Part shown: positions 13,979-21,884 of the stretch, in pieces
Layout: the number at the start of each line of letters is the position of its first letter
Numbering within the stretch: the first letter of the stretch is position 1
Source: CAZWFW01 sp964633445
GTDB taxonomy: Archaea; Undinarchaeota; CAZWFW01
Direction of reading: 5' to 3'
NCBI GenBank assembly: GCA_964633445.1
Contig: CAZWFW010000008.1
Coordinates: 1 to 25,892 of the forward strand
DNA: 25,892 nucleotides
The notes under the pieces: model-generated
Seen by the model: only the letters and a program-made list of their open reading frames with translations
The model's database searches: none
What the model was told of the DNA's origin: nothing
Program-made: the position numbers and the translations under genes

Positions 13979-14509
13979 CTAATACTCAAATTTAACAACT
14001 TTTTTCCCTTTTTTGCAGGGAATAACTCTTATTTTGGCATTCTCAAGTTCTCTCTCAAGCTCTTCACCCTGATATAACTCATGAAGGAAGACTGCAAGTG
14101 CAGCAACTTCGGAATGCGGTTGATTCGTAATTGCTACATTATAGTCGGCAATTTCGTAGAAATCCTTAGGAACCTTTTCTGCTCCTATAAGGATAAGTTT
14201 GTCTTTTGACGAATTTCTGATTTTGTCTATAATTTTATTGATGGGCAATCCATACATGGTCAAATTTATTATTTCACCTGTCCATTCTTTAACAACCTTT
14301 TTCCAAGGAATACCGCTTACTATCTCGAAGGAACCTCCCCATAATTTAACAACTTTTTTCACAGAACTTTCAATGTTTTTGTCCTTAACATCAGCAATAA
14401 TAATCTTGTGAGCTCCAAAGGCTCTTGCCACTAAAGCGCAATGAGTTGTTATTCGTTTATCTCTCTCAGGCCTATGCCCATATCTTAAAACAACAATCTT
14501 ATATTGCAT
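13979..14509 (-). CDS. trm56: tRNA (cytidine-56-2'-O)-methyltransferase aTrm56
   Basis: This archaeal SPOUT methyltransferase methylates the ribose of C56 in the T-loop of tRNAs, stabilising the elbow. The 176 residues contain the hallmark LRYGHRPERDKRITTH (8-23), NLTMYGLPI in the middle, and the SPOUT-knot region NVAITNQPHSEVAALAVFLH. Length and motifs match the family. The start faces endA with 18 bp between the ATGs; its TATA box (TATAAAA, 14538-14544) lies inside the first codons of endA. Pairing with a tRNA-splicing endonuclease is functionally sensible. Confidence 0.95.
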   Translation of the reverse strand: MQYKIVVLRYGHRPERDKRITTHCALVARAFGAHKIIIADVKDKNIESSVKKVVKLWGGSFEIVSGIPWKKVVKEWTGEIINLTMYGLPINKIIDKIRNSSKDKLILIGAEKVPKDFYEIADYNVAITNQPHSEVAALAVFLHELYQGEELERELENAKIRVIPCKKGKKVVKFEY

Positions 14510-14544
14510 TAGAATAATATTGCTAAAATGATAAAAGTTTTATA
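14499..14544. promoter_or_regulatory. interlocked divergent promoters of trm56 and endA
   Basis: TTATAT at 14499-14504 is centred 26 nt before the endA ATG (14528) and lies within the first codons of trm56. TATAAAA on the minus strand (14544-14538) is centred about 32 nt before the trm56 ATG (14509) and lies within the first codons of endA. Each gene's promoter is thus inside the other's coding sequence, and both messages should be leaderless or nearly so. Confidence 0.6.
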
Positions 14545-15037
14545 CCTAGGGGAGAGAGGCGTTGTTCGAGATAGGAGACAAGCTAATCTTCTTTATCAGA
14601 AAGGTTGTTTTGGGGAATTTGAGAACAACAAACTTATATTATCAAAGGAGGAGATCCTTTACTTACTTGAGGATGGAAAAATAAATCTTGTTGGAAATAA
14701 GGGAGAGATAGACTTGCAGGAATTTCTAAGTAGTGTTTCTGAGGATAAAGAGTGGTTTATGAAATATTTAGTTTATAAGGATTTGAGGAGAAGGGGTTAT
14801 ATTGTTAAAACTGGGCTGAAGTTCGGAGCTGATTTTAGGGTATATGAGAGAGGAGAAAGGCCTCCAGACCACTCAAAATATTTGGTTTTAGTTATTCCAG
14901 AAGAAAGAAAGTTTATGCCAAATGAACTTACTAGAATAGCAAGGCTCGCTCATTCCGTAAGGAAAAGGTTATGGATTGCTATTGTAGATAAGGATTCCAG
15001 TATTGTTTACTATGAGGTGCTATGGAAAAAACCTTAG
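14528..15037 (+). CDS. endA: tRNA-splicing endonuclease, homotetrameric (alpha4) type
   Basis: This enzyme cuts introns from pre-tRNA at the bulge-helix-bulge. The 169 residues match the single-unit archaeal enzyme that works as a homotetramer, rather than the double-length or two-subunit forms. The catalytic triad is visible: Tyr106 in ADFRVYERG, His115 in PPDHSKYLV and a Lys in ARLAHSVRKRL (probably K146). The N-terminal domain (1-70) is present, with the common LYQKGCFGE segment. The ATG is 26 nt after a TATA box, so the message is probably leaderless. Confidence 0.95.
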   Translation: MIKVLYLGERGVVRDRRQANLLYQKGCFGEFENNKLILSKEEILYLLEDGKINLVGNKGEIDLQEFLSSVSEDKEWFMKYLVYKDLRRRGYIVKTGLKFGADFRVYERGERPPDHSKYLVLVIPEERKFMPNELTRIARLAHSVRKRLWIAIVDKDSSIVYYEVLWKKP

Positions 15038-15063
15038 TTTATCTTGTTGCTTACAATAGAGGA

Positions 15064-15399
15064 TCATCCAGCACCTATACCAAGTCCTTGAAGCTTGCCT
15101 CTTAACTCATCAAGCTTCTCCCTTAATCTGCTTTCTTGCTTTTCTAAAGCCTTAATTCTAAGCTCAAGGGTGTTTTTCTTATCCTTAAGCTCCTTTACGA
15201 TATCCTCTTTACTTTTCTTAACAAGAAGCTTGCCGATGAGGTAATATGTTTCGGTCTTCTCTTTTAACTTATCTATGTGCTCCAGTGCTGTTTCAACCTC
15301 TTTAAGCTCAATGATTATCTGATACTTCTGATTGGCAAGTATCTGCAACTGTTGTTGGAACATTTGAATCTGTTTTAGTGATTCTTGAAGCCCCTCCAT
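15064..15399 (-). CDS. pfdB: prefoldin beta subunit
   Basis: Prefoldin holds unfolded proteins in a jellyfish-like hexamer of two alpha and four beta subunits and passes them to the thermosome. The 111 residues form two coiled-coil helices (about 1-45 and 65-105) joined by the beta-hairpin stretch KTETYYLIGKLLVKKSKEDI typical of the beta subunit. The short GLGIGAG tail is also seen in relatives. A GAGGTG ribosome-binding site lies 5 nt before the ATG, unlike the leaderless genes around it. A TTTAAAAG box (15410-15417) is too close to serve this ATG in the usual way. It converges on endA with a 26-nt gap. Confidence 0.95.
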   Translation of the reverse strand: MEGLQESLKQIQMFQQQLQILANQKYQIIIELKEVETALEHIDKLKEKTETYYLIGKLLVKKSKEDIVKELKDKKNTLELRIKALEKQESRLREKLDELRGKLQGLGIGAG

Positions 15400-15586
15400 A
15401 TCAACACCTCTTTTAAATGGTCTGTCGATGGCATAATGTTCTCCTCTAACAGTTTTTGAGCATCTTAACGCATTTTTATCAAGTATGTTTTTTCAACTAT
15501 ATATACTTTTTGACCCTATTTCATCTTTCGGTCGCTAAGAAACATGATAATTTAGAAGTTAAAAACTTTTTTCAGTTCCGTGCAAA

Positions 15587-15593
15587 TTTATAA
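15587..15593 (+). promoter_or_regulatory. TATA box deciding the methyltransferase start
   Basis: TTTATAA is centred 29 nt before the ATG at 15619, but lies inside the frame of the alternative GTG start at 15580. It supports the ATG. A further TATATATA at 15498-15505 has no gene at the expected distance on either strand. Confidence 0.55.
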
Positions 15594-15618
15594 TGTAACT
15601 AGCCTCTCAAAAATAGCA

Positions 15619-16773
15619 ATGCTCGAGGTAAAGATAAGAAAGGAAATTGCTGAACAAATTCTTCAGGGTAGGCAGATTGTAAAGAAAAGAGAAGTGAAAG
15701 CGTTAAAGGTAAAGCCTGGAACCTTAGTTGAGGTTTTCTGCGGAAATGAATTTATTTGCGTTGCTTCTGCCAATCCAAAATCTAATTTTGCCCTAAGGGT
15801 GGTCTCGCTTGAAAAGGAGCACAACATCGAAGCAATTTTGGAGCAGAGGTTAAAAAAAGCAAAGAAAATGAGGGAGAAAGTGGGATATAAAAATACATTT
15901 AGATGGGTTTTCTCAGAAGCTGACTTGCTTTCGGGATTAATTATAGATAAATATGAGAATGTTGCTGTCATGCAAATTTCAAATCCTTTCTTCGATAGAA
16001 TACGTAATACTATAGCTAAAAAAATTGTGAATGTGTGCAAGGATATAGAGATCGTATACGAAAGAAATGACTATCGTAGCAGAATTTTAGAAGGTTTAAA
16101 AGAGCGTAAGGGTATTCTCCTAGGTGATGCGGAAAGGTTGGAAAATATGCCTGTAATAGAGCAATGCGACAGGAGGTTCTATGTTGACTTCATAAATGGA
16201 CAAAAAACTGGATTTTTTCTGGATCAGCGAGAAAATAGAAGGATTTTCTCTAAACTAGCTTTTGGCAGGGTTCTAGATATGTTCTGCTATACAGGATCTT
16301 TTGGTATTTGCGCTGAGAAGGCTGAGGAAATCCATTTTGTTGAAAAGGATAAACAAGCTATAGAAGTACTTAAAAGAAATCTGGAAATAAATAGCATTGA
16401 AGATAGAGCACGCATCTTCACTGAGGATGCCTTTAAATTTGTAAAAAGATGTAATGCGAGATACGATTGCATAGTTCTGGATCCACCCGCATATCTGCAG
16501 GAGGGTGTGCCAAAGTATAAAGCTATGAAATCGTACTACCTAATAAATTACTATTCGCTTAGGCTCTTGAAGGAAGGAGGATTGTTGATATCTTGTAACT
16601 GCAGTCAAGGTATTGGGAGGGAGGAGTTTAAAGAACTTGTTTTCAAGGCTGCAAGAAAAGCTGGAAGGAAAGTAAAGCTAATAGAATATGCAAGGGCAGC
16701 ATATGATCATCCTACTGTTCCTTTTCATCCAGAGTTGGACTATCTTAAAGCATTATTTATATATGTTGAGTGA
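15619..16773 (+). CDS. RlmI-type class I SAM-dependent rRNA methyltransferase
   Basis: From the ATG at 15619 this is 384 residues. Domains in order are an N-terminal PUA-like domain (about 1-75), a middle domain, and a Rossmann methyltransferase domain. Signatures are NGQKTGFFLDQRENRR (GFFLDQREN near 198-206), the SAM-binding LDMFCYTGSFG (219-229), an acidic VEKD after the second strand, and VLDPPAY (286-292). These place it in the COG1092/RlmI group that makes 5-methylcytosine in large-subunit rRNA; the target base here is not known. A GTG at 15580 would add 13 residues, but a TATA box falls between the two starts and the PUA domain begins naturally at the ATG. Its last 34 bp overlap the 3' end of herA on the other strand. 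Confidence 0.9.
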   Translation: MLEVKIRKEIAEQILQGRQIVKKREVKALKVKPGTLVEVFCGNEFICVASANPKSNFALRVVSLEKEHNIEAILEQRLKKAKKMREKVGYKNTFRWVFSEADLLSGLIIDKYENVAVMQISNPFFDRIRNTIAKKIVNVCKDIEIVYERNDYRSRILEGLKERKGILLGDAERLENMPVIEQCDRRFYVDFINGQKTGFFLDQRENRRIFSKLAFGRVLDMFCYTGSFGICAEKAEEIHFVEKDKQAIEVLKRNLEINSIEDRARIFTEDAFKFVKRCNARYDCIVLDPPAYLQEGVPKYKAMKSYYLINYYSLRLLKEGGLLISCNCSQGIGREEFKELVFKAARKAGRKVKLIEYARAAYDHPTVPFHPELDYLKALFIYVE

Positions 16774-18404
16774 GATTTTTGTTCTTCTCTTTTGACTTCA
16801 TCACCGTATATTACCTTTTCATACCTGGCTGCAGTGGCTTCCAAGGAGTCTGCATATCTGCTTTGCTTTGTCTTCCTTCTTCTAACTTTCACAAAAATTG
16901 GATAATTTACTGCCTCTCCAACCACAAGCACTTCTCCAACTTTAAGTGTAGAGATACTCTCAAGATCATCCCTTGATATAGCTTCCGAGCTCCTTCCTAT
17001 GTGATCCAAATCGTACGGATTGGTTATTCTCAGTATTAGGTGTGTGTTGCATTGGCTGAGAACGGTTGTTGATAAATGCAAAGGTCTCTGGCTTATTACG
17101 CAAAGGCATGCATGAAACTTCCTACCCTCTCTCGCTAATGTTTCAATATTTTTCTTAGATATTGCCAGTTCCTCTCTAACTTTCTCAGGAGCAAATTGAT
17201 GCGCCTCCTCAATTATCTCTAAATAAGGGGGAATAAGACCATTTCTTCTATAGAAGAACAATTTTTCAGTTATATGGGCGACAATTATTTGCTTAATTTT
17301 AAGGCTTAATATATTACTTAAATCCAAAACAACAAGCCTTCCTGGCCTAATAATTTTTTGCAATGCAGGATAATCAACTTTACTAAAGATTCCTGTGTTT
17401 TTCAGATCTTCAAGCCAACCAATTAGAGCCTGCTTCGTGCTTCTGCTTATAAGCGTATCTGCCTGAATTCTCCTTATAATATCCTGCAAAGAATACAACT
17501 CCTCCGATCTCTGAAGCTCCTCAATAATTCTGGCGAGATCCCTTCTTTGAGCGGGAGATATATTCGGTATAAAGGATGCGATTTGATTTGCATAAAGGGT
17601 TGAAACCCCTATCCTATATTCAGATCCCTCTATTACCTCCACCTTATCTGCATAATTCTTATCCTCTGCAAAACTTACATATTCTCCATGTACATCTATA
17701 ACTACCACAGCAACCCTTCCAAGCTCTTTTTTCCTATCAAGTAACTCCTCTATAAGAACAGAGGCTAAATAGCTTTTACCAGATCCCGATAAAGCCAATA
17801 TGGCAAAATGCTTTTGAAGAAGACGTGTTAAGTTAAGTCTAACCTCTACATCATGATTTTCGAGCTTTCCTATGTACAATCCATTTTCGTCGATCCCTAG
17901 GAACTGCTTAAGCAAGGATTCTTTAGCTAAATAAACTTTAGCCCCTGGAGATGGGGGATAACTTAGCTTATCAAAAGTATTCCCGTCCAAAACACCAAGG
18001 ATCTTCGCATCAGCAACCACGTACTCCCAATCTACAATAGGAATGAAATCCTCAATTTTTCCGTTTTGATTGAAATCCTTCACCGACTCTGCATGCATAA
18101 AATAGCGATTGGTTTTTCTTATGTTAGTTATTAAAGCTATAGCCAACCCTTCCTCTGTAGTTACAGTTACAAACTGATTTCTTCTTACTGGTATTTTAAA
18201 GGAATTATTGCTAACTACAAAAGAAAATTTGCTTGTAGTTGGACCATCTGCCGTTGATATTACAATACCTACTTCCTTCAATTTTATCACTACTAAATTT
18301 CTATCGAAGGGTACTTTATAACCTTTATCCTTTGTAACAGGTACATTAGGATTTTTGGCAAATATATTTAATAGGTTAAAAGAGAGTAACTTGCCACTAT
18401 TCAT
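16740..18404 (-). CDS. herA: HerA-type DNA translocase/helicase ATPase
   Basis: HerA is a hexameric DNA pump that works with the NurA nuclease, Rad50 and Mre11 in end resection during recombination repair. The 554 residues show an N-terminal HAS-barrel (about 35-165), Walker A ALSGSGKS (204-211), a VVVIDVHGEY strand (233-242), Walker B YLEIIEEAHQFAP (394-406) and the ISQRP segment after it. The charged C-terminus (VKREEQKSHSTYINNALR) is unlike a standard HerA ending. The ATG follows the lysS stop by 3 nt, so it is cotranscribed with lysS. No nurA, rad50 or mre11 gene is in this window, which departs from the usual archaeal herA-mre11-rad50-nurA cluster. A HerA-like relative with another role is possible. 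Confidence 0.88.
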   Translation of the reverse strand: MNSGKLLSFNLLNIFAKNPNVPVTKDKGYKVPFDRNLVVIKLKEVGIVISTADGPTTSKFSFVVSNNSFKIPVRRNQFVTVTTEEGLAIALITNIRKTNRYFMHAESVKDFNQNGKIEDFIPIVDWEYVVADAKILGVLDGNTFDKLSYPPSPGAKVYLAKESLLKQFLGIDENGLYIGKLENHDVEVRLNLTRLLQKHFAILALSGSGKSYLASVLIEELLDRKKELGRVAVVVIDVHGEYVSFAEDKNYADKVEVIEGSEYRIGVSTLYANQIASFIPNISPAQRRDLARIIEELQRSEELYSLQDIIRRIQADTLISRSTKQALIGWLEDLKNTGIFSKVDYPALQKIIRPGRLVVLDLSNILSLKIKQIIVAHITEKLFFYRRNGLIPPYLEIIEEAHQFAPEKVREELAISKKNIETLAREGRKFHACLCVISQRPLHLSTTVLSQCNTHLILRITNPYDLDHIGRSSEAISRDDLESISTLKVGEVLVVGEAVNYPIFVKVRRRKTKQSRYADSLEATAARYEKVIYGDEVKREEQKSHSTYINNALR

Positions 18405-18407
18405 AAA

Positions 18408-20126
18408 CTAAATAAGTTTGTTGAGTAACTTCACTGTCTTGTTTTTTCCAATCACACTAAGCAAAGTTCCGAGCTTTGGGCCTTTGTCCTTGCCAAGTAA
18501 AGCTCTATAAATTTTCGGATAGAATTCTCTAGGTTTTGATTTGCTAGAAATTATTAAGTGGATTTTCGTCTGTATATTATCGGGTACCCAATCCTCGATA
18601 TTTTCCAATTCGTTGATAATTTCAGCAACTATTTTTCTATCCTTTCCGCTAAACTTTACACTGGGATTATCTATTATTTTTATTTTCAGCATTTCTGGTC
18701 CATATTTTCTAGCCCAGTATGCAGCTTTTTTTATCCTACCTAGTACTCTCCTAAAATCTTCGTAGCTTATACTTCCGCTTATATGCCCAGTTCTTACTAA
18801 AACATTTTTAATTTTTCCATCATCTTTAAGCAGCTGGCCAATTATTGCAGCAAAATTATAAGGTATGCGTGCTGGCTTTTCTTTGGGTAAATTTCCGTGC
18901 ATACACAAATAATAAATTACAAGCTCCTCTGGTGATGCGTATCCCCTTTTACTAGCTTCTCTCCCTTTTAGCTCCTCTTCAGCAATTTCATTTTTCGTTA
19001 TAGCATCAATTGTTCTAAAGACTTTACTCTCAAGCATATCCCATTCGTCAACAAGTAAATTCAAATTTTTAAGCTCGATGTCTCTCTGCATCATGGGTCT
19101 CTTAGTATAAAGATAAAGTACAATCTCTGGTTCGAGCATCTTCAGAAATTCTGTTAAATTGTAGATATTGCCTTTAGATCCCGACATTTTCTGCCCATTA
19201 ACGGTAAAAAATTCGTATGGCACTGGAATTGGAGCTTCTTTGTCAAATAATTCCTTGAGGAATTTAGGGGAAATCCTGTAGCTGCTAATCCAATGATCCT
19301 TGCCCATTGGCTCTATATCTGCATCAAAATAAACCCAATCGATAGCCCATTCAATGTACCAATCAACCTTTCCACGCCTTACGCTACAATAGCCCTTGTA
19401 TCCGCAACCCTCAACGGTTTTCTTCTTTAGATGTCTTTTTTCGCAGATATATTTCACCCTTTTACTTTTTTCGTCATATTCAGTAACATGCGTAGTGCCG
19501 ATCTTTCCACAATTTTCGCAAATTGGGCTAAATGCATATTCTCTTACATGCTGCTTAAATTCCTTATAAATCTCTTTAACCTTCTCCTTCTCCTTTAGCA
19601 CCTTCTCAACGTAGCTATTCCATTCCCCCTGAAAATAGAGGATGTTTGGCGAGTAGTATTCAAATCTTATTGATGTTGTTACACCAAGCTTCTCCAGCTC
19701 CTTGAAATAAACTGAGAGAAAATGCTCAGACCATGAACTGTGACATTTGAAAGGATCGGGTATCATGCAAACTGGTTGAGCGTCATACTTTTGCTCATAT
19801 TCCCTTCTTAATTTTTCTGGAAATTCGACTAAGTTACCTTCTTTATCACAAATTACGCTAGGAAAACCTCTGATAGGGTCGCGATCATCTGATGTAAAGA
19901 CAACTCTTACCTCATGTCCAAGGATCTCTATACATTTAGCAATAAAGTAGCATCTTATAACATCGTTAGCATTTCCTATATGCAAAACTCCCGTTGGCGT
20001 ATTTGCACATCTCACCGTTATTAATTTTTTATTTTTTTCTTTAGCCCTTTGAATACCCTCTTTTGCTACTTTTACAGCCCAAAAATCTGAAATCTTAAAT
20101 ATTTTCTGCCAATCGATTTGAGCCAT
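18408..20126 (-). CDS. lysS: lysyl-tRNA synthetase, class I
   Basis: This is the archaeal class I enzyme that charges tRNA-Lys, unrelated to the class II LysRS of most bacteria and eukaryotes. HIGH appears as HIGN in TPTGVLHIGNAND and KMSKS as KMSGS in NGQKMSGSKGN, both usual for this class. A cysteine/histidine cluster (CENCGK ... CEKRHL ... GCGYKGYC) suggests a zinc site. I choose the ATG at 20126 (MAQIDWQK, 572 residues): a TTTAAAAG box at 20152-20159 is centred 29 nt upstream. An in-frame ATG at 20177 would add 17 residues encoded across that promoter. It is the first gene of the lysS-herA operon. Confidence 0.95.
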   Translation of the reverse strand: MAQIDWQKIFKISDFWAVKVAKEGIQRAKEKNKKLITVRCANTPTGVLHIGNANDVIRCYFIAKCIEILGHEVRVVFTSDDRDPIRGFPSVICDKEGNLVEFPEKLRREYEQKYDAQPVCMIPDPFKCHSSWSEHFLSVYFKELEKLGVTTSIRFEYYSPNILYFQGEWNSYVEKVLKEKEKVKEIYKEFKQHVREYAFSPICENCGKIGTTHVTEYDEKSKRVKYICEKRHLKKKTVEGCGYKGYCSVRRGKVDWYIEWAIDWVYFDADIEPMGKDHWISSYRISPKFLKELFDKEAPIPVPYEFFTVNGQKMSGSKGNIYNLTEFLKMLEPEIVLYLYTKRPMMQRDIELKNLNLLVDEWDMLESKVFRTIDAITKNEIAEEELKGREASKRGYASPEELVIYYLCMHGNLPKEKPARIPYNFAAIIGQLLKDDGKIKNVLVRTGHISGSISYEDFRRVLGRIKKAAYWARKYGPEMLKIKIIDNPSVKFSGKDRKIVAEIINELENIEDWVPDNIQTKIHLIISSKSKPREFYPKIYRALLGKDKGPKLGTLLSVIGKNKTVKLLNKLI

Positions 20127-20151
20127 AATTTCTTTTAAATGATAAATAATT

Positions 20152-20159
20152 CTTTTAAA
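20152..20159 (-). promoter_or_regulatory. TATA box deciding the lysS start
   Basis: TTTAAAAG on the minus strand is centred 29 nt before the ATG at 20126 and inside the frame of the longer candidate start at 20177. An identical TTTAAAAG at 20132-20139 is too near the ATG to act for it. Confidence 0.55.
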
Positions 20160-20242
20160 TCTTTTATAGAGTTCCATAACTTAATTCACTGTTTAGTATA
20201 ACATTGCAGATAAACTCAATAATGCAAATCTAAGGGGTTTTT

Positions 20243-20686
20243 CTATTTTTCTAAGAACTCTCTTACTTTTGCAAAGCAGAAAACGTTTTTGCTATTTTTT
20301 AATTTTCTTAAAGCTGATCGTGTAATAATAGTGTAAGTTAGGGATACTTTATCCGTTTCATTACTCTGGACACATCTTTTACATATGCAATAATGATCTT
20401 TTATTTCGCATCCGCAATGAAGTTTTGGAGTACTTGCGCATTTAACACTAAGAATATCCCTTACTATTTCAGGAGCTTCTATTCTTTTGGCTGAAATTAC
20501 CAGAATACTTTCGTTTCCATCAGAAACATAAAAACTCCAAACGCCGCAGCACTCTATAGGAGGTACCGAAGAGGCGATACAATTCATACTGTTTGGACTA
20601 ATGGGCTCTTTGAAAGATTCTATTTTCTTAAGCTTACCAATTTCAGTAATATTCGCTTCTTTCTCTTTTTTATTTGGATTCTGCAT
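20243..20686 (-). CDS. Cys-rich exported protein, unknown family, start uncertain
   Basis: From the first ATG this is 147 residues with ten cysteines, including IECCGVW, HCGCEIK and YCICKRC, and Asn-glycosylation-like sites. I do not recognise the family. The same frame continues upstream of the ATG through TKLAVGIILISGFYM, an obvious signal anchor, up to a TAA at about 20759-20761, but contains no ATG, GTG or TTG there. A TATA box (20771-20780) predicts a start near 20746-20749, where the in-frame codon is GTA (20747-20749); another GTA (20729-20731) sits just after GGAGGTAGGGAGG. The true protein probably includes the anchor and is 159-168 residues. Paired cysteines and the export signal suggest a disulfide-stabilised protein outside the cell, next to the pilin-like gene transcribed the other way. 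Confidence 0.65.
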   Translation of the reverse strand: MQNPNKKEKEANITEIGKLKKIESFKEPISPNSMNCIASSVPPIECCGVWSFYVSDGNESILVISAKRIEAPEIVRDILSVKCASTPKLHCGCEIKDHYCICKRCVQSNETDKVSLTYTIITRSALRKLKNSKNVFCFAKVREFLEK

Positions 20687-20740
20687 GTAGAATCCGCTAA
20701 TTAGAATAATTCCAACAGCCAGCTTTGTTACAGCCTCCCT

Positions 20741-20780
20741 ACCTCCTACTAACAGCTTTTAGCAAGGATCCTTTATAATA
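20741..20780 (-). promoter_or_regulatory. TATA box and purine-rich ribosome-binding site of the Cys-rich gene
   Basis: The minus strand reads TATTATAAAG (20780-20771), then GGATCC, CTAAAAG, TTAG and GGAGGT (20746-20741). A similar series GGATCC, CTAAAAG, TTAG, AAAGG precedes the Cys-rich repeat gene at 25845. No standard start codon sits at the right distance after the ribosome-binding site, but the gene's frame is open through it. Confidence 0.45.
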
Positions 20781-20835
20781 GCGAGTCACATAACTTTACC
20801 CTTTGTAGGTGACTTAGTTGACAGTTAACTAAAAG

Positions 20836-20846
20836 ATTATAAAATA
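20836..20846 (+). promoter_or_regulatory. TATA box of the pilin-like gene
   Basis: ATTATAAAATA is centred 28 nt before the ATG at 20869, favouring that start over the ATG at 20851. An imperfect dyad TTAGTT...AACTAA lies just upstream (about 20814-20832) and could be an operator. Confidence 0.55.
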
Positions 20847-20868
20847 AGAAATGATATTACTTAAATTA

Positions 20869-21450
20869 ATGATAAAAAGAGCTCAAGGTTTATCACTAGA
20901 TATGGTAATTGGCATGCTTATACTTTTGGTAGTTGCGATGGTTGTTATTAATTTGTTTATAAAGACAATTAAAAGAGGGGAAGAGGCTAGCCAATTTAGT
21001 TGGGAGTTTCAATTTAAAGAAAAATGCGAGCAACTTTGCCAGGATTACAAATCTACTGGAAGTATAGAATTTTGCAAAACTAGAGTGCAAGATGTTTTAC
21101 CAAATTATGATTTTGATTGGAATGACAACAACATAAAAAGGGAAAAAATTAAGGTTGGTTTGTGGGAGGTGTGCGAAGATGCTATTTATTGTTTTCATAT
21201 AGACACCTCCTGTAAGGATATTCTTACTATGGAAAAGTGTAGAGAATTGCTTTGTCAAGAATTGCTTGAGAAATACAAATATTATAATGCTTCCGCAAAT
21301 AGATGGATGTGCAATTACACTCTTGCAAATAATACTCTAACAAAAATAGTGGTGCCAGGATCCTGTTCTCTTCCTTCCGAAAAGTTTGAGAATTGGTGGA
21401 TGTCTAGATTTAATGAGAGTAGATGTGCAGGAGTTCCTTGCCCAGCATAA
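20869..21450 (+). CDS. type IV pilin-like secreted protein, Cys-rich
   Basis: From the ATG at 20869 this is 193 residues. The N-terminus MIKRAQGLSLDMVIGM followed by a hydrophobic helix (to about residue 32) is a class III signal peptide: a basic stretch, cleavage before Gln, then an assembly helix with an acidic residue near position +5. A PibD/FlaK-type peptidase would cut after KRA. The mature domain has twelve cysteines (CEQLC, EVCEDAIYC, KCRELLC and others) plus Asn-x-Thr/Ser sites, so it is probably disulfide-bonded and glycosylated outside the cell. I do not recognise the C-terminal domain. It converges on the pilin-like operon at 21477-25845 and likely provides a subunit for the same apparatus. 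Confidence 0.75.
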   Translation: MIKRAQGLSLDMVIGMLILLVVAMVVINLFIKTIKRGEEASQFSWEFQFKEKCEQLCQDYKSTGSIEFCKTRVQDVLPNYDFDWNDNNIKREKIKVGLWEVCEDAIYCFHIDTSCKDILTMEKCRELLCQELLEKYKYYNASANRWMCNYTLANNTLTKIVVPGSCSLPSEKFENWWMSRFNESRCAGVPCPA

Positions 21451-21476
21451 TTTTTCTAGATTTTGGTTTGAAGTTT

Positions 21477-21884
21477 TTAGATGCTTTCTACTATAATCCC
21501 ATAACCTTCTCCATACCAAATAATAGTAATATTTTTTGTTTTGTTAAAATTTTTAAGGTCAAGCTTCATTGCTATTTCAGGTTCCAGCTTTGAAAGCTCA
21601 GTTATATTAACGCTACTCACGTTGCCTATTAGCGTGTAGCATATGTAATCCTTTTCTATCTTAGCTCTCTCTACTAGATAAGCGCAGGAAGAAATATAAC
21701 TTTTGAGTTGAGATGTCGTAAAAAAATTCGAATTTATGACTTTCCCTTTTATTTTAGGCTTTTCTTCCAGAAACCCTTCAATTTGCTCGCTTATAACACC
21801 TGAATATTTGTAAATGAAAGTTATCATTATCATTATTACAGCAATTATGATAATAGTTTTTGCAACATAATCTAGGGCGATCAT
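21477..21884 (-). CDS. small pilin-like membrane protein
   Basis: The ATG at 21884 overlaps the previous gene's stop by 4 bp (ATGA) and gives 135 residues starting MIALDYVAKTIIIIAVIMIM; the frame extends further upstream but only by reading through the neighbour. A single N-terminal hydrophobic helix with an early acidic residue is followed by a 100-residue extracellular-type domain with two cysteines and several Asn-glycosylation-like sites (NVSSVN, NITEL). It lacks a clear cleavage motif, so it may be an uncleaved minor component. It is the last gene of the five-gene operon. No known family recognised. Confidence 0.65.
   Translation of the reverse strand: MIALDYVAKTIIIIAVIMIMITFIYKYSGVISEQIEGFLEEKPKIKGKVINSNFFTTSQLKSYISSCAYLVERAKIEKDYICYTLIGNVSSVNITELSKLEPEIAMKLDLKNFNKTKNITIIWYGEGYGIIVESI

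Noticed and set aside
15580..15618. GTG start for the RlmI-like methyltransferase
   Set aside because: A TATA box at 15587-15593 lies inside this segment at the right distance for the ATG at 15619.
20126..20177. Longer N-terminus for lysS (ATG at 20177)
   Set aside because: The extra 17 codons contain the TATA boxes that fit a start at 20126, and the extension does not resemble the family's beginning.
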